Positions 21,581 to 32,431 of a stretch of 64,000 nt of DNA are shown here, one piece after another. The position numbers were made by a program, and so were the translations under genes. The notes beneath the pieces were generated by a model, which did not search any database, was not told the DNA's origin, and was given only the letters and a program-made list of their open reading frames with translations. How positions within the stretch are numbered: the stretch's first letter is position 1; each line of letters begins with the position of its first letter. Where the stretch lies: contig OY754475.1 in assembly GCA_963575645.1 (NCBI GenBank), positions 6,076,001 through 6,140,000 of the forward strand, read 5' to 3'. The DNA is from Xanthostigma xanthostigma (Eukaryota > Arthropoda > Insecta > Raphidioptera > Raphidiidae).

Positions 21581-21653
21581 CCTCAGGTGGCTCAATCGGT
21601 AGAGCATGCGACTGTCAATATCAGGGTCGTGAGTTCGAGCCTCACGTTGGGCG
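21581..21653 (+). pseudogene. tRNA-Lys-like pseudogene inside a Helitron
   Basis: Contains an intact D-arm (GGCTCAATCGGTAGAGC), an intact T-arm (GTGAGTTCGAGCCTCAC) and the GTTGGGCG 3' end of animal tRNA-Lys(CTT). The anticodon stem does not pair (TGCGA against TATCA), the loop shows GTC instead of CTT, and the 5' acceptor strand does not match. A+B box sequences survive, so polymerase III promoter activity is conceivable. A second, equally altered copy is at 36135-36207. Confidence 0.8.
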
Positions 21654-21825
21654 AATATATTTTTATTTTTTTTTTTACATTGCTTTCTTCTAAGGCTTAC
21701 ATTTAAATTTATTTAATTAAAAAATTATTAGTTAAAAAAAGTTTAAATACTGCTTTTTATCGACAAAAACTTTTGAGCGGTAACTCCGATCATCATGAAA
21801 TTTGGACACAACATTCATCTCGGTA

Positions 21826-21982
21826 ATCAAATCTTTGATTAACGTCTGATTAGAACTCTTCAATAAATAAAATTATCGACCAATTTTTCAGACAATATAT
21901 TAACAAAAAATATAATTAATACATTAACGTTTCGATCCGGATTTGGATCTTCTTCAGAACGGATCTAAAAAATATAAAAAAT
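21826..21982 (-). mobile_element. 157-bp hammerhead-motif unit inserted in a Helitron
   Basis: The uninterrupted Helitron copy at 35875-36460 reads straight from ATCTCGGTAA into ACTAAGATGAA, exactly where this unit sits, so its ends are well defined. On the minus strand it carries CTGAAGA-A-GATCC-AAATCC-GGATC-GAAAC (about 21936-21966) and an A/T-rich tail ending in TTGAAGAGTTCTAATC-type sequence. It has no protein. The Penelope-like or retrozyme-like assignment is inference. Confidence 0.75.
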
Positions 21983-22068
21983 AACTAAGATGAAAGTGTG
22001 TACTCATGTTCCTCCCTTCCCCATTCGTTCTTTTACACCTGTATGAAACCGGACGGGACCGCTATAGT

Positions 22069-22678
22069 AAACGACATATTAAAAAAAAGAAAGTATTTTT
22101 TGATGTTGATATAAAATGTATGTAGGTATTTGAAGTCACGTTTCTTCGGACTCCCTCACATATCATCACGTAAGGCCCCCCGTCTCCCCTTTTTGTCCCT
22201 AAATGCAAACTGTACATCATTTCAGATCAGATGTATTGTATGAGATGGATCTTTAAACTGTGCTGTGCTACCTTTAAATTAATGATAGCCGTCCCCTGTT
22301 ATTAAGATCTATTTAAAGTACGAAGTTAGTAACAGTTACGTCTAAGTTAATAAACGACGAATCGCTTAATTTTGCTTATAAACTAATTAGTCAGCAATTT
22401 CTACATCTTGTTGATGTAATTCGGTAAACGATTAACGAAGGGAAAAGTTTTTGAAACAATTATTATTAAATTGTAGAAGATGTTGACTCAACTCGAAGCT
22501 GTCCTCCTCTCGCTGTTATGTATAAATAGTTCCATAAAGTTCATTTCGTTGTGTTGACTGCACGCTCTAAAACGACAACATTAATGCCGTTGCACACGAG
22601 GCTGGTTTTGCCGCTAGATTTGACTGCTCTTGGTTTCAAGCATGCTGTGGTTTCTTGATGGCTTTTGTGTGTCAAGTC
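22069..22678. other. Mostly unassigned, with a MITE fragment at the end
   Basis: Positions 22585-22670 (GTTGCACACGAGGCTGG, GTTTCAAGCATGCTGTGG) are a fragment of the TGCACACGAGG MITE family. The rest is AT-rich with nothing assignable. Confidence 0.45.
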
Positions 22679-23191
22679 TAGTGATGTGCGGTATCGTTAA
22701 AAATGTATATCCGCGGATACGGATCTGAATACGGATTTTTGGTTTCATGATCCGCGGATACGGATCTTAACTTTCTTAGAGTACGCGGCGGTAAATATTG
22801 CACATCGACCTTTGGAAAGAGACTATCTGTTATGGGAAAAAGTTATTGACCTGTTTAAGAGTTAACTCTCATAACAGATTGTCTCTTTCCAAAGATCGAT
22901 GTGCAATATCTCATTATAAAGATAGTTGATTTAGTAGCTTTGAGTTATGTACTATTAGTATGGTACACACTACGATAAATGTTTGCAATATAAAGGTGCC
23001 AAATACGATTAAAAAAAATAAAAAATAATCTGAATGGAATTAAACAGGTTTTCATTATTACCTAATCACCTATATATATAAAATTTCATCTATGAATTGA
23101 AAATTAATAAGGTAAAAGATCTGCCAAAAACTAACGGATACCGATACGGATCTTTCTTCTCCCTCGGATACGGATATCCGGCACATCACTA
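22679..23191. mobile_element. hAT MITE with perfect 8-bp target duplication
   Basis: Ends TAGTGATGTGCGG and CCGGCACATCACTA are inverted. GTCAAGTC flanks both sides (22671-22678 and 23192-23199). Sub-terminal repeats of ATCCGCGGATACGGATC type are present. An internal hairpin at about 22798-22912 (GCACATCGACCTTTGGAAAG mirrored) is probably a separate nested foldback. Confidence 0.93.
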
Positions 23192-23682
23192 GTCAAGTCT
23201 AGCAACGACCACAATGTGAATATTTTTTCTTTCCCGAATAAGAGTGCATATATGTTTTACACGACGTTTTATATTATCGTCCGTTTTCAGACTTTGCTTT
23301 CCTCGTTCGGCGGTCAAAAGGCTTGTTCTCGTCTGGTTGTAATATACTTGACGGCGTTTTAATATTCTACAAACTAATAAAGTTGTATTATTAACAAAGT
23401 TTTTAATCTCCAAGTGTAATATCGAGCTTAACCATTATTAAAAATTACATTATAACATCATTCTTTGTCGACGCGATTCGCATTCTAAGCTCCTTTTAAT
23501 AAATTTTACGATCGGGACAAGATTTATGTGCCCGTTGCATTTTTCCTTATTAAAACTGGGAAACATTGTAGAAACATTTTTTTAAGAAAATTTATTCAAC
23601 GAACGTTTCAGAAATGTTCTGATCCCCGTTCTGGTTGATCTCAACCTTCTTAAGTTTCAAATTCATTTTGCTTATAGATAAA
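23192..23682. other. No feature recognised
   Basis: AT-rich. The minus-strand frame at 23189-23413 has no recognisable similarity. Confidence 0.4.
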
Positions 23683-24055
23683 CAGTACCTGTGTTGAATT
23701 CAAAGTAGGGGAAATGAGGTGCTAGTGGGGAACCGCAATCTATTGGCTGACTGGTAGTGTACGTACGAATGCACTGAAGGGGAAATGCGATAGACACGCC
23801 TCTTTATGTTCGCATAGTAGAAATGATAGCGAGCGGGTACGGTTGAATATTGAAACGCCGAGAGGATAGTACCTATGTTGAATTCAAAGTAGGGGAAATG
23901 AGGTGCTAGTGGGGAGCCGCAATCTATTGGCTGACTGGTAGTGTACGTACGAATGCCCTGAAGGGGATATGCGATAGACACGCCTCTTTATGTTTGCATA
24001 GTAGAAATGATAGCGAGAAGGTAGGGCTGAATATTGAGCCGCCGACGGTATTGTA
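23683..24055. repeat. Tandem duplication, 184-bp period
   Basis: AGTACCTGTGTTGAATTCAA through the GATAGCGAG/GAATATTGA segment occurs twice, with about 90 percent or greater identity by eye. The repeated minus-strand frames here come from the duplication. Confidence 0.87.
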
Positions 24056-24395
24056 TCTGTGATAACTGGATGAAACAAAGTCCCTCCGCTCGCGCCTATA
24101 TGTCTGAACGCGATAAACTCAAAAACTACCGAACGGATTTTCATATGGTTTTGACTAATAGAAAGAGCGATAAACGAGGAAATATGTAAATATTTTGTAC
24201 AACATGACGATGTTTCGTCAAAAAAAAAAACTGTTTTCGTACCGTGCAGCGTCATCAGGTAGAATTTGTTCAAAGCTATTAGTTTAGACATTTTTGCGCT
24301 GTAGTCGTTTTCATAATGAAATACATTTTACAGAATTTTCCGATAACACAAAATATATATATCTCGCACCCGGGTGAAACCGGGCCGGGCCGCTA
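24056..24395 (+). mobile_element. Helitron 3' fragment with intact terminus
   Basis: Begins near AACAAAGTCCCTCCGCTCGC and GAACGCGATAAACTCAAAAA, and ends CACCCGGGTGAAACCGGGCC then GGGCCGCTAG followed by T, with a 3' hairpin. No coding sequence. The fragment at 41891-41990 (minus) is related. Confidence 0.8.
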
Positions 24396-26405
24396 GTTAA
24401 TTATAAAAACATATATAGTTCAGATATATCAGTGTTTACATATAGTTCAAATGTTTACCTGAGAAGTTTCACTTCAGACGCGTAAAAGTTACATGCACTT
24501 TGTTTTTTTTCTTTTTTTGTAAATTCACAAATTCAACACGCTATAAAAATCACACTGAATACAAAGTTATGTGTATTTTTCAACTTTTTTTCAAAACGCT
24601 TAAATTTCTTTCTTAAAAATAAAAAAAGCAGGTGTAATTTATTATCTGATGTATCGATACGTACAGTGAATTCTTTTGTGGATAAAAGCTTCTCTATAGA
24701 TAAAATAAAAGCACGGCTAATTTTACAGCTTCGAACTAGAAAGCTTAGCATCATAAACTTTTATAGAGTTGAACAACACAAACAGTACACTTGATTGAGT
24801 TACGTACTGTGAAAATGTCACTATCAGGATTTGTTTGTTTCGCTGTGTTGTAGGTCAGGATTGGTGTCATAAAATGGCGAATGTATACGACAACTTTTTT
24901 ATAGACTGTCTTTTTTTTTCTTTGTGTTAAATGTTTCATTTACTAAAAATATTTCTTACAATAGCGTTCGGTTGCGTATAGTATTGTTATAAAATTCTAC
25001 CACACTAATATTCTAAAGAGAGAGTGCGATTTTTGTGAGTTTGTGTGGAACCACTGCACCTATTTGAAACATTCTTTTACCGCTATTTAAAATTAACCGT
25101 CACCATGGACATAGGCTATAAATTATCGCGTTAAACTAAAAGCGTTTTTAGTCGAGACCAACTTTGCAACGTAAGTAAGTCGACGAAAATACGGTGATAA
25201 TTTAGTAATTCGGGCGAAGCCGGGCAGCTGCAGTTCTTTATAAAAGAAATCGTTGTAAAGTTGTACAATCCGCTCAACAAATAATCTGACATGGTGGTCA
25301 TTGCGAACGGAATCTACCAAGTTATGAAATGAAATCGTGAGACACTCTGTATACGGAACAAAAATAGTATTGTGTTTTATAGATCACACTATAGATTATT
25401 TTTCTGTATCGCTTCGCGAACGAGAATATTTTGCTTTTGTTTGGTAAGAATTTTTACATACAATGACTAGATTTTCAAAGAGATTTTATTATTCATAACA
25501 TTGTGGTCGTGATGAATACCATGTTTTTATGTCTTGCATCTTTACCTTCCACCTTTTTTGAATTTTTCATTCGAAAAAAGAAGATTCGTAATAATATCTC
25601 TACAAACAAACAAAATCGAATCATTTTCAAAAAATGGCAGACATTGTTAATTAACCATTTAAAAAAAATATTTTTTTCTGCTTTCTTTTTCAGACGGTTT
25701 TCTATTTTCTGGCTTTGCTTTCTCCTATTTTTCTGTTAATACGGATGAATATTATTAATTTAATAATTTTTCAAATACCTATATACGCCATAAATTTGGA
25801 AAATTTCAGATTGAAAATGAGAAGAAATCCTTTCCAATTTTTTTTTTATTTAAATTGTTGAGCGCTATTGTCAAGATGGACTAATAATATGTCCGAAACC
25901 TCCACTCACCTAAACCCGGCATCGTTTGTTGAGGTTTTTTTTCTGTAATATAAAATAGTGAGGACGTTATATTAGCTTGTTTCATTTTTCGTTAGGTGCG
26001 TTCGTATAAAAAATATAATACAGAAACATAAATCACTCTTTAAGTACCTATATAGACCGCTTTTTTACGGTCAACTTTTTTTTATTACTTTATAGATCTG
26101 TTTTGGTTGAAAAGTGTTTTGAGGTGTCAAAACAAACCGCAGTAGCTTATTGAAAAAGTTACTGTACCTATATAATTATTTTTCAAAATTATAGGCCACA
26201 CAACATTATTTTAAATTATGGTGTTTTTTAATATAATTAAAACCTAAAACCACTCACAGTAGAGATAAAGCCGCTGAGTAGGTGATTTTTTGTCATTAAG
26301 AGTATTCGTCCCTGCAAATACCTCCTGCACCCTTCATCTCAAATTTTTTCCCCTCGCCTAAAAACGGTTCGCGCTCTCCCGACGCTATTTTTAAAGCTAG
26401 AGGGT
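24396..26405. other. Long AT-rich stretch without recognised features
   Basis: About 2 kb with many homopolymer runs and several short frames, none similar to anything I know. It may be ordinary intron or intergenic DNA. Confidence 0.4.
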
Positions 26406-26424
26406 TCTGGTAAACGCCAAATGA

Positions 26425-26588
26425 ACGACAAAGACAGATCCTTTAGGCGAATTTTTTGAAAAAAATTCCTGAAAAAACTTACAACCTTTTGAAAAAAATA
26501 ATAAGTTACGTAATATTTCACACGTAGGCGAAACTGTTTTCCAAAAAATTCGCCTGAAGGATCTGTAGTCTGATCCTTTGTCTTTCAA
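26425..26588. repeat. Inverted repeat, about 40-bp arms
   Basis: AGATCCTTTAGGCGAATTTT at the left pairs with AAAAATTCGCCTGAAGGATC at the right, with flanking GACAAAGACAG/CTTTGTCTTTC also inverted. The spacer is about 80 bp. Confidence 0.75.
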
Positions 26589-26824
26589 AAGAGTGTGGTA
26601 CTGATTTGAGTATGTTAATTCGCACACATTGTGTTGAAACATGCATTGTTCTCTCCGTTTTAATGACGGGAAAGTGCACAATATATGTTTCATTACGATG
26701 TATACGAATTAACACAGGTAAAATCGATTCAGGTGAAATCCACATAATGACAAAAGAACCTCGCAGTTACGTCCAAAATTGAATGAATTACGGCCGATTT
26801 TTAACCAGGCGAACGCTATTCATG

Positions 26825-27151
26825 TATAATACGCGGCACAGATCTAAAAGGTTCGGAAGCTAGTCACAAACAGCGTCGCAAAGGCACATTTTAGAGCCGT
26901 TGATACTCCCACCACCTTTCAGCTACCTGCACGGAACGTGCACTTGTCGGTGATTGGCCGTGATCGCTCGTTGCCTTTGACACTTGTCGCTTTCCTGCTT
27001 TAAAGTACAATCGAGTACGCTATTGTCAAGTTGTTATTGTTACTTTAGTTTTGTTGAGTTGCGAGTTTGTAGTTTTTCAACAGACTGTACAATCGCAAGC
27101 CCGCATTCGCATCTAACTTCCGAGCCTTTTAGATTCGTGGCGAGTATTATA
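26825..27151 (+). mobile_element. MITE family D, copy 2
   Basis: Ends TATAATACGCGGCACAGATC and GATTCGTGGCGAGTATTATA; collinear with copy 1 throughout. The frame at 26984-27175 belongs to the MITE. Confidence 0.88.
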
Positions 27152-29123
27152 AAGCAGTTAATTTATAGAGGTTAGTGCGTAAAATATAATTACTGAAAGA
27201 ATGTTTTAATGATCAAGCCACTTTTGGACATTTCTTTCCGTGCCTTTTTGAAATAATTAGCGTCGCTGAAGGTACCGTTGTCAAACCTGCTGAGTGTTAA
27301 CTATTCAGGTATTTTTTAAAAGTGAAACATTACAAGGAAAAGTCTTTGAACACGCGACACAAGTGTAGGCTTTTTATTGTGCAAAAAGTTGAATATATAC
27401 TACGTTTTTTTCGTGTCTTTTTTTGTCCATATTGAAATTTTCCGAATTACAGTGAACTCCCTCTAAGTGCACTACTACTCGGCTGTATAAGAAGTAGGTA
27501 CCGCTTTGTATAGTCCTTTTTTTAGGCTCAATTCTTATTCCGCATACAGATTTTAAATTCCTGTCGTTTAAGCTGTTTTTACCCGACTGCTCCAGAAGGA
27601 GAGTAACATTTTTCGAGCGTATGTCTATTTCTTTGGCACGCTCTATAGCTAAAACGCCTAGATGCAAGGTAATTGTTTCTGTTATTTTGCTATAGTACTT
27701 TCAAATAACGCTAGTGTGTTTAAATAATATAGATATAAATACTATTTATTAAAAAATATGGCTATGGTAGTATTATGGGGTCTGTAAGTAAGTCACTAAT
27801 ATGAAAAAATATCTTGCATTATGCTTTACGGCGCTAATTATTTAAATAAATTATTGTTATTTAACATAACACTTACGCAAAAAGTTAATAGCTTGATAGT
27901 TAATTATTTGAAATACTTACATCCCCTCTAGTAAATTTTATTTAATTTCAACAAATCCGCTCTAATAAACATATTATATTTTCCTCGTGGGTTGCTACTA
28001 GAATAAAACAATCAGGCATCAACCCGTTTAGTAGTCTGGGAAAAAATCGATAATATGACGCGACTGTCATTCCCCATCGATTTTTACAAAATCAATTGTT
28101 TAAAATCAGTTATTTCAACAATACGCAAGTGGCCAAATGTGATTAAACATCTCGGGTACATGTTTAGCATATTTTCAAAATGTAGCCTTACTCGAAAAAT
28201 CCTTTTTTGAGTAAAATTTTAATTGCTTGTCTATGCATAGCGTGGCATTTTGGCATTGGCACGGCACGGTTGAACCATGTCACGTGAGTGTCATCATAGT
28301 GGTGCGGTCAATTTGATAGTGACAGTCGCTATTGTTTTAATTAATTTGTTATTGTAATAAAACTTTGATTTTAATTAATAGACAGTTCAGTTTTATAAAC
28401 AAACACTTAATTTGTGCGTTTTTTTATAATAATTTAAAGTGGTTTGCTGGAAAATGTGTTTTTGATTTCGAAATTCATTGGAAATTTACTCTCACGGATG
28501 GTTGGGACTAACGGCTGTTTAATGTTAATTAAGTTTCGTCTGCAGAAAATAATAAGGTATAACTCTGTTTTATTATTATTTTCCATAATTATCAATGTCT
28601 TTTTCTTGTACTGTTTGGTAAAAGTATGATAGATACAGAGATAGAATGCAATTTTTTAGCTGAACAACTGATTTTTTAGGGTTAGAACTCGCTCATAGAC
28701 TATAGATATTAGATATAGTCAACATTTTTTCACATATTTGTGATTTTTTTTGCGAATTATAAAAAATGTACCTGAAAACGCAGATGTTAATTAAACGAAC
28801 ATACCCTGTAACATACACTCGCATTAACCGGGAGTCTACTGTAGCGAAAGGTACTCTACTTGTGTTGAGTGGCCACAAAACATTCAAGAGCACGTGCGCG
28901 CTTTTTATACCTTTTAAGTCATACGAGTCTATTATCACCTACCTTTGTGAATCAGTTGTATAAAAAAATGCGCAAACGATTAGGAAATGGTATTTCAATC
29001 GCCAATTAATTTTTTTTTTCATCTATATACCTACCTATCTTAAAGTCAAACCGTTTTCTTACGAAATTTTCTGCAGAAAAGTCTTACATGACTTTAGACT
29101 GTTCCTGCAGATTAAACCACTGT
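27152..29123. other. Mostly unassigned, with lone transposon ends
   Basis: ACAGTGAACTCCCTCTAAGT near 27450 and, on the minus strand, TACAGTAGACTCCCGGTTAA near 28825-28845 look like single pogo-type ends without partners. ACCCGACTGCTCCAGAAGGA at 27583-27602 is a copy of dispersed repeat E (also 38395, 50510 and 61868). No gene was recognised. Confidence 0.4.
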
Positions 29124-29463
29124 AGTTGGGCTTTTGAATGAAATTTTTTTTGTCATAAATGGAAAGATTTCCCGAACATAATGTGACGTCATAATGTTTT
29201 AGTCAATACACATGTAGAAGCCATTGATAGTATACTGCGTATATACATTTTACCATTATGACGTCACAACTGTCAAAGACAATTTTAGTGCGTTCGCAGT
29301 CACGTGATTTTTTAAAATATTTTATCAATTTTAAATTGCTTATAATTAATTTAAAAAAAGTTTTTTGAAAGTTTTTTGCATCGATTATCAATATTATTTA
29401 TAATAAAGTTTTAAAATACAATAAAAAAATCGATAATTATTTTTTTTTTCAAAAGCCTAATTG
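29124..29463 (+). mobile_element. MITE family F, copy 1
   Basis: Ends TTGGGCTTTTGAATGAAATT and TTTCAAAAGCCTAATTG are inverted. The interior contains ATTATGACGTCACAACTGTC. A reverse-orientation relative lies at 31629-32096. Confidence 0.8.
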
Positions 29464-29970
29464 TGTGATCACAATCTAAAGGCCGCTGCACACGAGGCTA
29501 GAAACGCTGCTAGGAGTTCTGCTAGCCGGTAGGTTGAGTACGAAGCTGGAAATGACGTCACTGCGGGATGCCTTGCTAGCTCAGAAGATAGGTTTTAAAA
29601 TTAGAACAGGGGCTATTTTCCCTGCTAGATTTGTCGCTAGGTGTGAGCAAGAACCAATCAGGAAGCAGTATCTTCACGTGGGCACTTGAACACCCACATG
29701 GCGTCATTCTGCCAGACAACAGACGCGTTTTGCTCTGTGTTTATATTCGAACTGTCACCGCGCGCGCACCAGATCTATCCACAAAACACGCTTGAAAAAT
29801 AATCTCGCGTGAAGCGAGCACTTAACAGCAATCAAGAAAACCAGCGCTAGAAAACTATTAGGCAAATCTAGCAAGGAATCTAGCAGCGTTTCTAGCCTCG
29901 TGTGCAGTGGCGTTAAGATCATTGTCAAATCAAATTCTTTGACAATGCTTTCTGCAACCAAGCACTAATA
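29464..29970. mobile_element. MITE family G remnant split by a PIF-type MITE
   Basis: TGATCACAATCTAA (left piece) and GATCATTGTCAAATCAAATT through CTTTCTGCAACCAAGC (right piece) are contiguous in the intact copy at 47185-47587. They are separated here by the 434-bp element at 29480-29913. Confidence 0.75.
29480..29913. mobile_element. PIF/Harbinger-like MITE
   Basis: Ends AGGCCGCTGCACACGAGG and CCTCGTGTGCAGTGGCGT are inverted repeats. TAA flanks both sides (29477-29479 and 29914-29916), matching the TWA target of PIF/Harbinger. It lies inside a family G MITE. Fragments of the family are at 16305, 17800, 22585 and 51160. Confidence 0.8.
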
Positions 29971-30357
29971 TATTTTAGTAGTGCACGTGTTTCAGTTTCT
30001 TTTTTTATCTACCGCAACCTGTCTAACAAAAAGAAAACACTGGCGATATTTATTTTCATGGTAGCCTGTTCAAACATAGACAAACAGTCTGACATCATAA
30101 TTATAGCAATGTTAAATTCGAAGCACGTAACTAAACGGTTCTACCTACAGTAGACAACAGTATATATATACAACTGTCTGAAGTTATATACATATTCAAC
30201 TATAAACATAACCTTTAAACTAATCGATTTCTATTTTATCAGCGACAGACATCGTGGTATTTGAATATAACGTATTCCCAGCTCTGAAGTTAGACACGCT
30301 AGAGCCATAGACATAGAAATACGTCATGTCTATGACCAGGACGGATTTGTTCTTCCC

Positions 30358-31394
30358 CCAATAGGTCATATGCATAAAACTCCAAATTGGTTAAAATTTT
30401 TATTTCGAAATATATTTTAGTTCTTGATCATAACGTAATGGTTATTTTATTAATCTAATCACTGAAAAAAATACAACTAATAAAAAAGAAATGTAGAAAA
30501 TAAGCGCTATTTTCGAATTCTCAAAACGCATCGTGACGTCAGAATATATATCAACAACAGTTTCCATGACAACGATGTCGTCTCACAGTAAGATTATGTC
30601 AGTATACAGATTGTATCAAATCAAAACAGTCCATAGAACATTCTGTGTGTAAGACTGAGACGATATTATATAAAGCACTAAAGCAGTAAGTAAGAATGAG
30701 ATAAATGATCGCTAATAGTTACTGTGGTTATACAATCTGATAGTATCGTCTTTGCTTTCTACAGTAAAAATCACAATTTTAACAAATGTCAGTATTCACT
30801 AGTGAAATTATTGATAAAATGGCTATTTATTATAATCGATTAGGATATTGTTTGGCAGAACGTGGAGGTCTTTTTGAACATTTAATAAATTAATTATTAA
30901 AAGTATTGTTAAAACTTTTGTACCAGATATAAATAATAATACGAATTACTATTACGATTTAGTTGTTTTAATTGATAAATTGGTAAAAAGATTTACAGTG
31001 TACGTAATTATTTATTTACGTAACCACAGTAACTATTAGCGATCATTTATCTCATTCTTACTTACTGCTTTATATATCGTCTCTGTCTTACACACGGAAT
31101 GTTCTATGAACCGTTTTGATTTGATACAATCTGTATAGAGAAAACAACAAATAAACTTCATTTAGAACATTGACAAGTTGTCATCAAGGTTGACATGCAT
31201 CGTATATGATGACGTCATATAAGCCCGCGAACATGGCCGATTGTTTAAACTGTCTATTTTTGAATGTGAAATTTGATATTTTTTTTCTTATGATAATATT
31301 ACATTTTTAAATGATTATCAATTTTTTTCCGTATTATGGTTGACTAAATAATCTATTAAAAATATAAAAAAAATGCATGCATATGACCTATTTG
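30358..31394. mobile_element. About 1-kb foldback with long inverted arms
   Basis: The outer ends AATAGGTCATATGCAT and ATGCATGCATATGACCTATT are inverted. An inner pair of about 120 bp (CTGTGTGTAAGACTGAGACG to GTTACTGTGGTTA, 30602-30735) is mirrored at 31017-31137 with a spacer of about 280 bp. The intermediate arm is more diverged. No transposase frame is present. Confidence 0.8.
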
Positions 31395-31628
31395 TAGAAA
31401 AAAAGATTCCGAATTATTGTTTTGCATTTAGTTTGCAAGTAAATAAGGTACCATTGTACAAATGTTCGATATCAAATAACAGTGATTATTGTAATCAACT
31501 ATAGAGCTCTATAACAGGGTTTTAAATTCTTAGCTAAACTAAAATCAAAACAGAGCACAAATAAAGAATGACGCAAAAATCGCTCGGGGTTTATGTCCTC
31601 GAATCACGCCAATTTTCAAGGATAACGC

Positions 31629-32096
31629 CAATTAGGCTTTTGAAAAAAAAACAATTATCGATTTTTTTATTGTATTTTAAAACTTTATTATAAATAATAT
31701 TGATAATAATCGATGCGAAAAACTTTCAAAAAACTTTTTTTAAATTAATTATAAGCAATTTAAAATTGATCAAATCACGTGACTGCAAACGAATTAAAAT
31801 TGTTTTTGACAGTTGTGACGTCATAATGGTAAAATGTATATACGCAGTATACCTACTATCAATGGCTTCTACATGTATTATTATAAATTATAATAATATA
31901 AATTACCATTATGATGTCACATTATGTTCGGGAAAAGTCGGCGCGTTCTCGGAACTGGGTACGAAAATTTATTTTTAATTTGATATAACTTTTGAATTAT
32001 AACGAAAATAAAAAAAAGAAAAATAGTTTTGTTATAAAACTTATATACGATCTTTCCATTTATGACAAAAAAAAATTTCATTCAAAAGCCCAATTG
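31629..32096 (-). mobile_element. MITE family F, copy 2
   Basis: Reverse orientation relative to copy 1, with ends CAATTAGGCTTTTGAA and TTCAAAAGCCCAATTG. It is longer because of about 130 extra bases near 31935-32060. With copy 1 it brackets the foldback at 30358. Confidence 0.82.
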
Positions 32097-32431
32097 TCAG
32101 CGAGTGGAAAATCTTCCCGAAATGTAAGCTCGCCGAGATTGAACCCTTCTTGTCGCGAAATTAATTTTTTTCCGTCTGACAATAATCCTTGTTCAGTTTA
32201 TTAAATTTTTAGGATTTTCCTTAGACATTGGTAAACAATATTTCCTCAAACGACTGCTAAATTGCCTAGGGACATTTTTCTTGTCCTGGCAACATTGTCG
32301 ACGCTAATAATCCTAAGATTGAAACACAATTTTTTATTTTTGGTATTATTTTGTATTTCAATTTTGTTTTTCTCTAGAATAAAAAAAAAAATACACCGCA
32401 CTCAATGTTATCTGCATGTTTGTATATCTGC

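Larger units (their letters stand above)
21330..22068 (+). mobile_element. Helitron carrying a tRNA-like sequence and a nested 157-bp unit
   Basis: Starts TCTATACTAATATATAAAGC, with GTTTGTTTGTTTGG and CTAATCTCAGGAACTACTGG, the usual Helitron 5' region. It ends near CCGGACGGGACCGCTATAGT, a slightly altered version of the CCGCTAGT terminus. Internal features are the tRNA-like segment at 21581-21653 and an inserted unit at 21826-21982. A second copy is at 35875-36460 (minus). Confidence 0.82.

Noticed and set aside
21581-21653. Functional tRNA gene
   Set aside because: The acceptor and anticodon stems do not pair and the sequence lies inside a Helitron present in two copies.
23884-24291. 135-codon minus-strand open frame
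   Set aside because: It runs across a Helitron fragment and one unit of a 184-bp tandem repeat; nothing supports coding.
28693-28963. Overlapping opposed frames of about 80 and 65 codons
   Set aside because: They overlap a lone pogo-like end and have no recognisable similarity.
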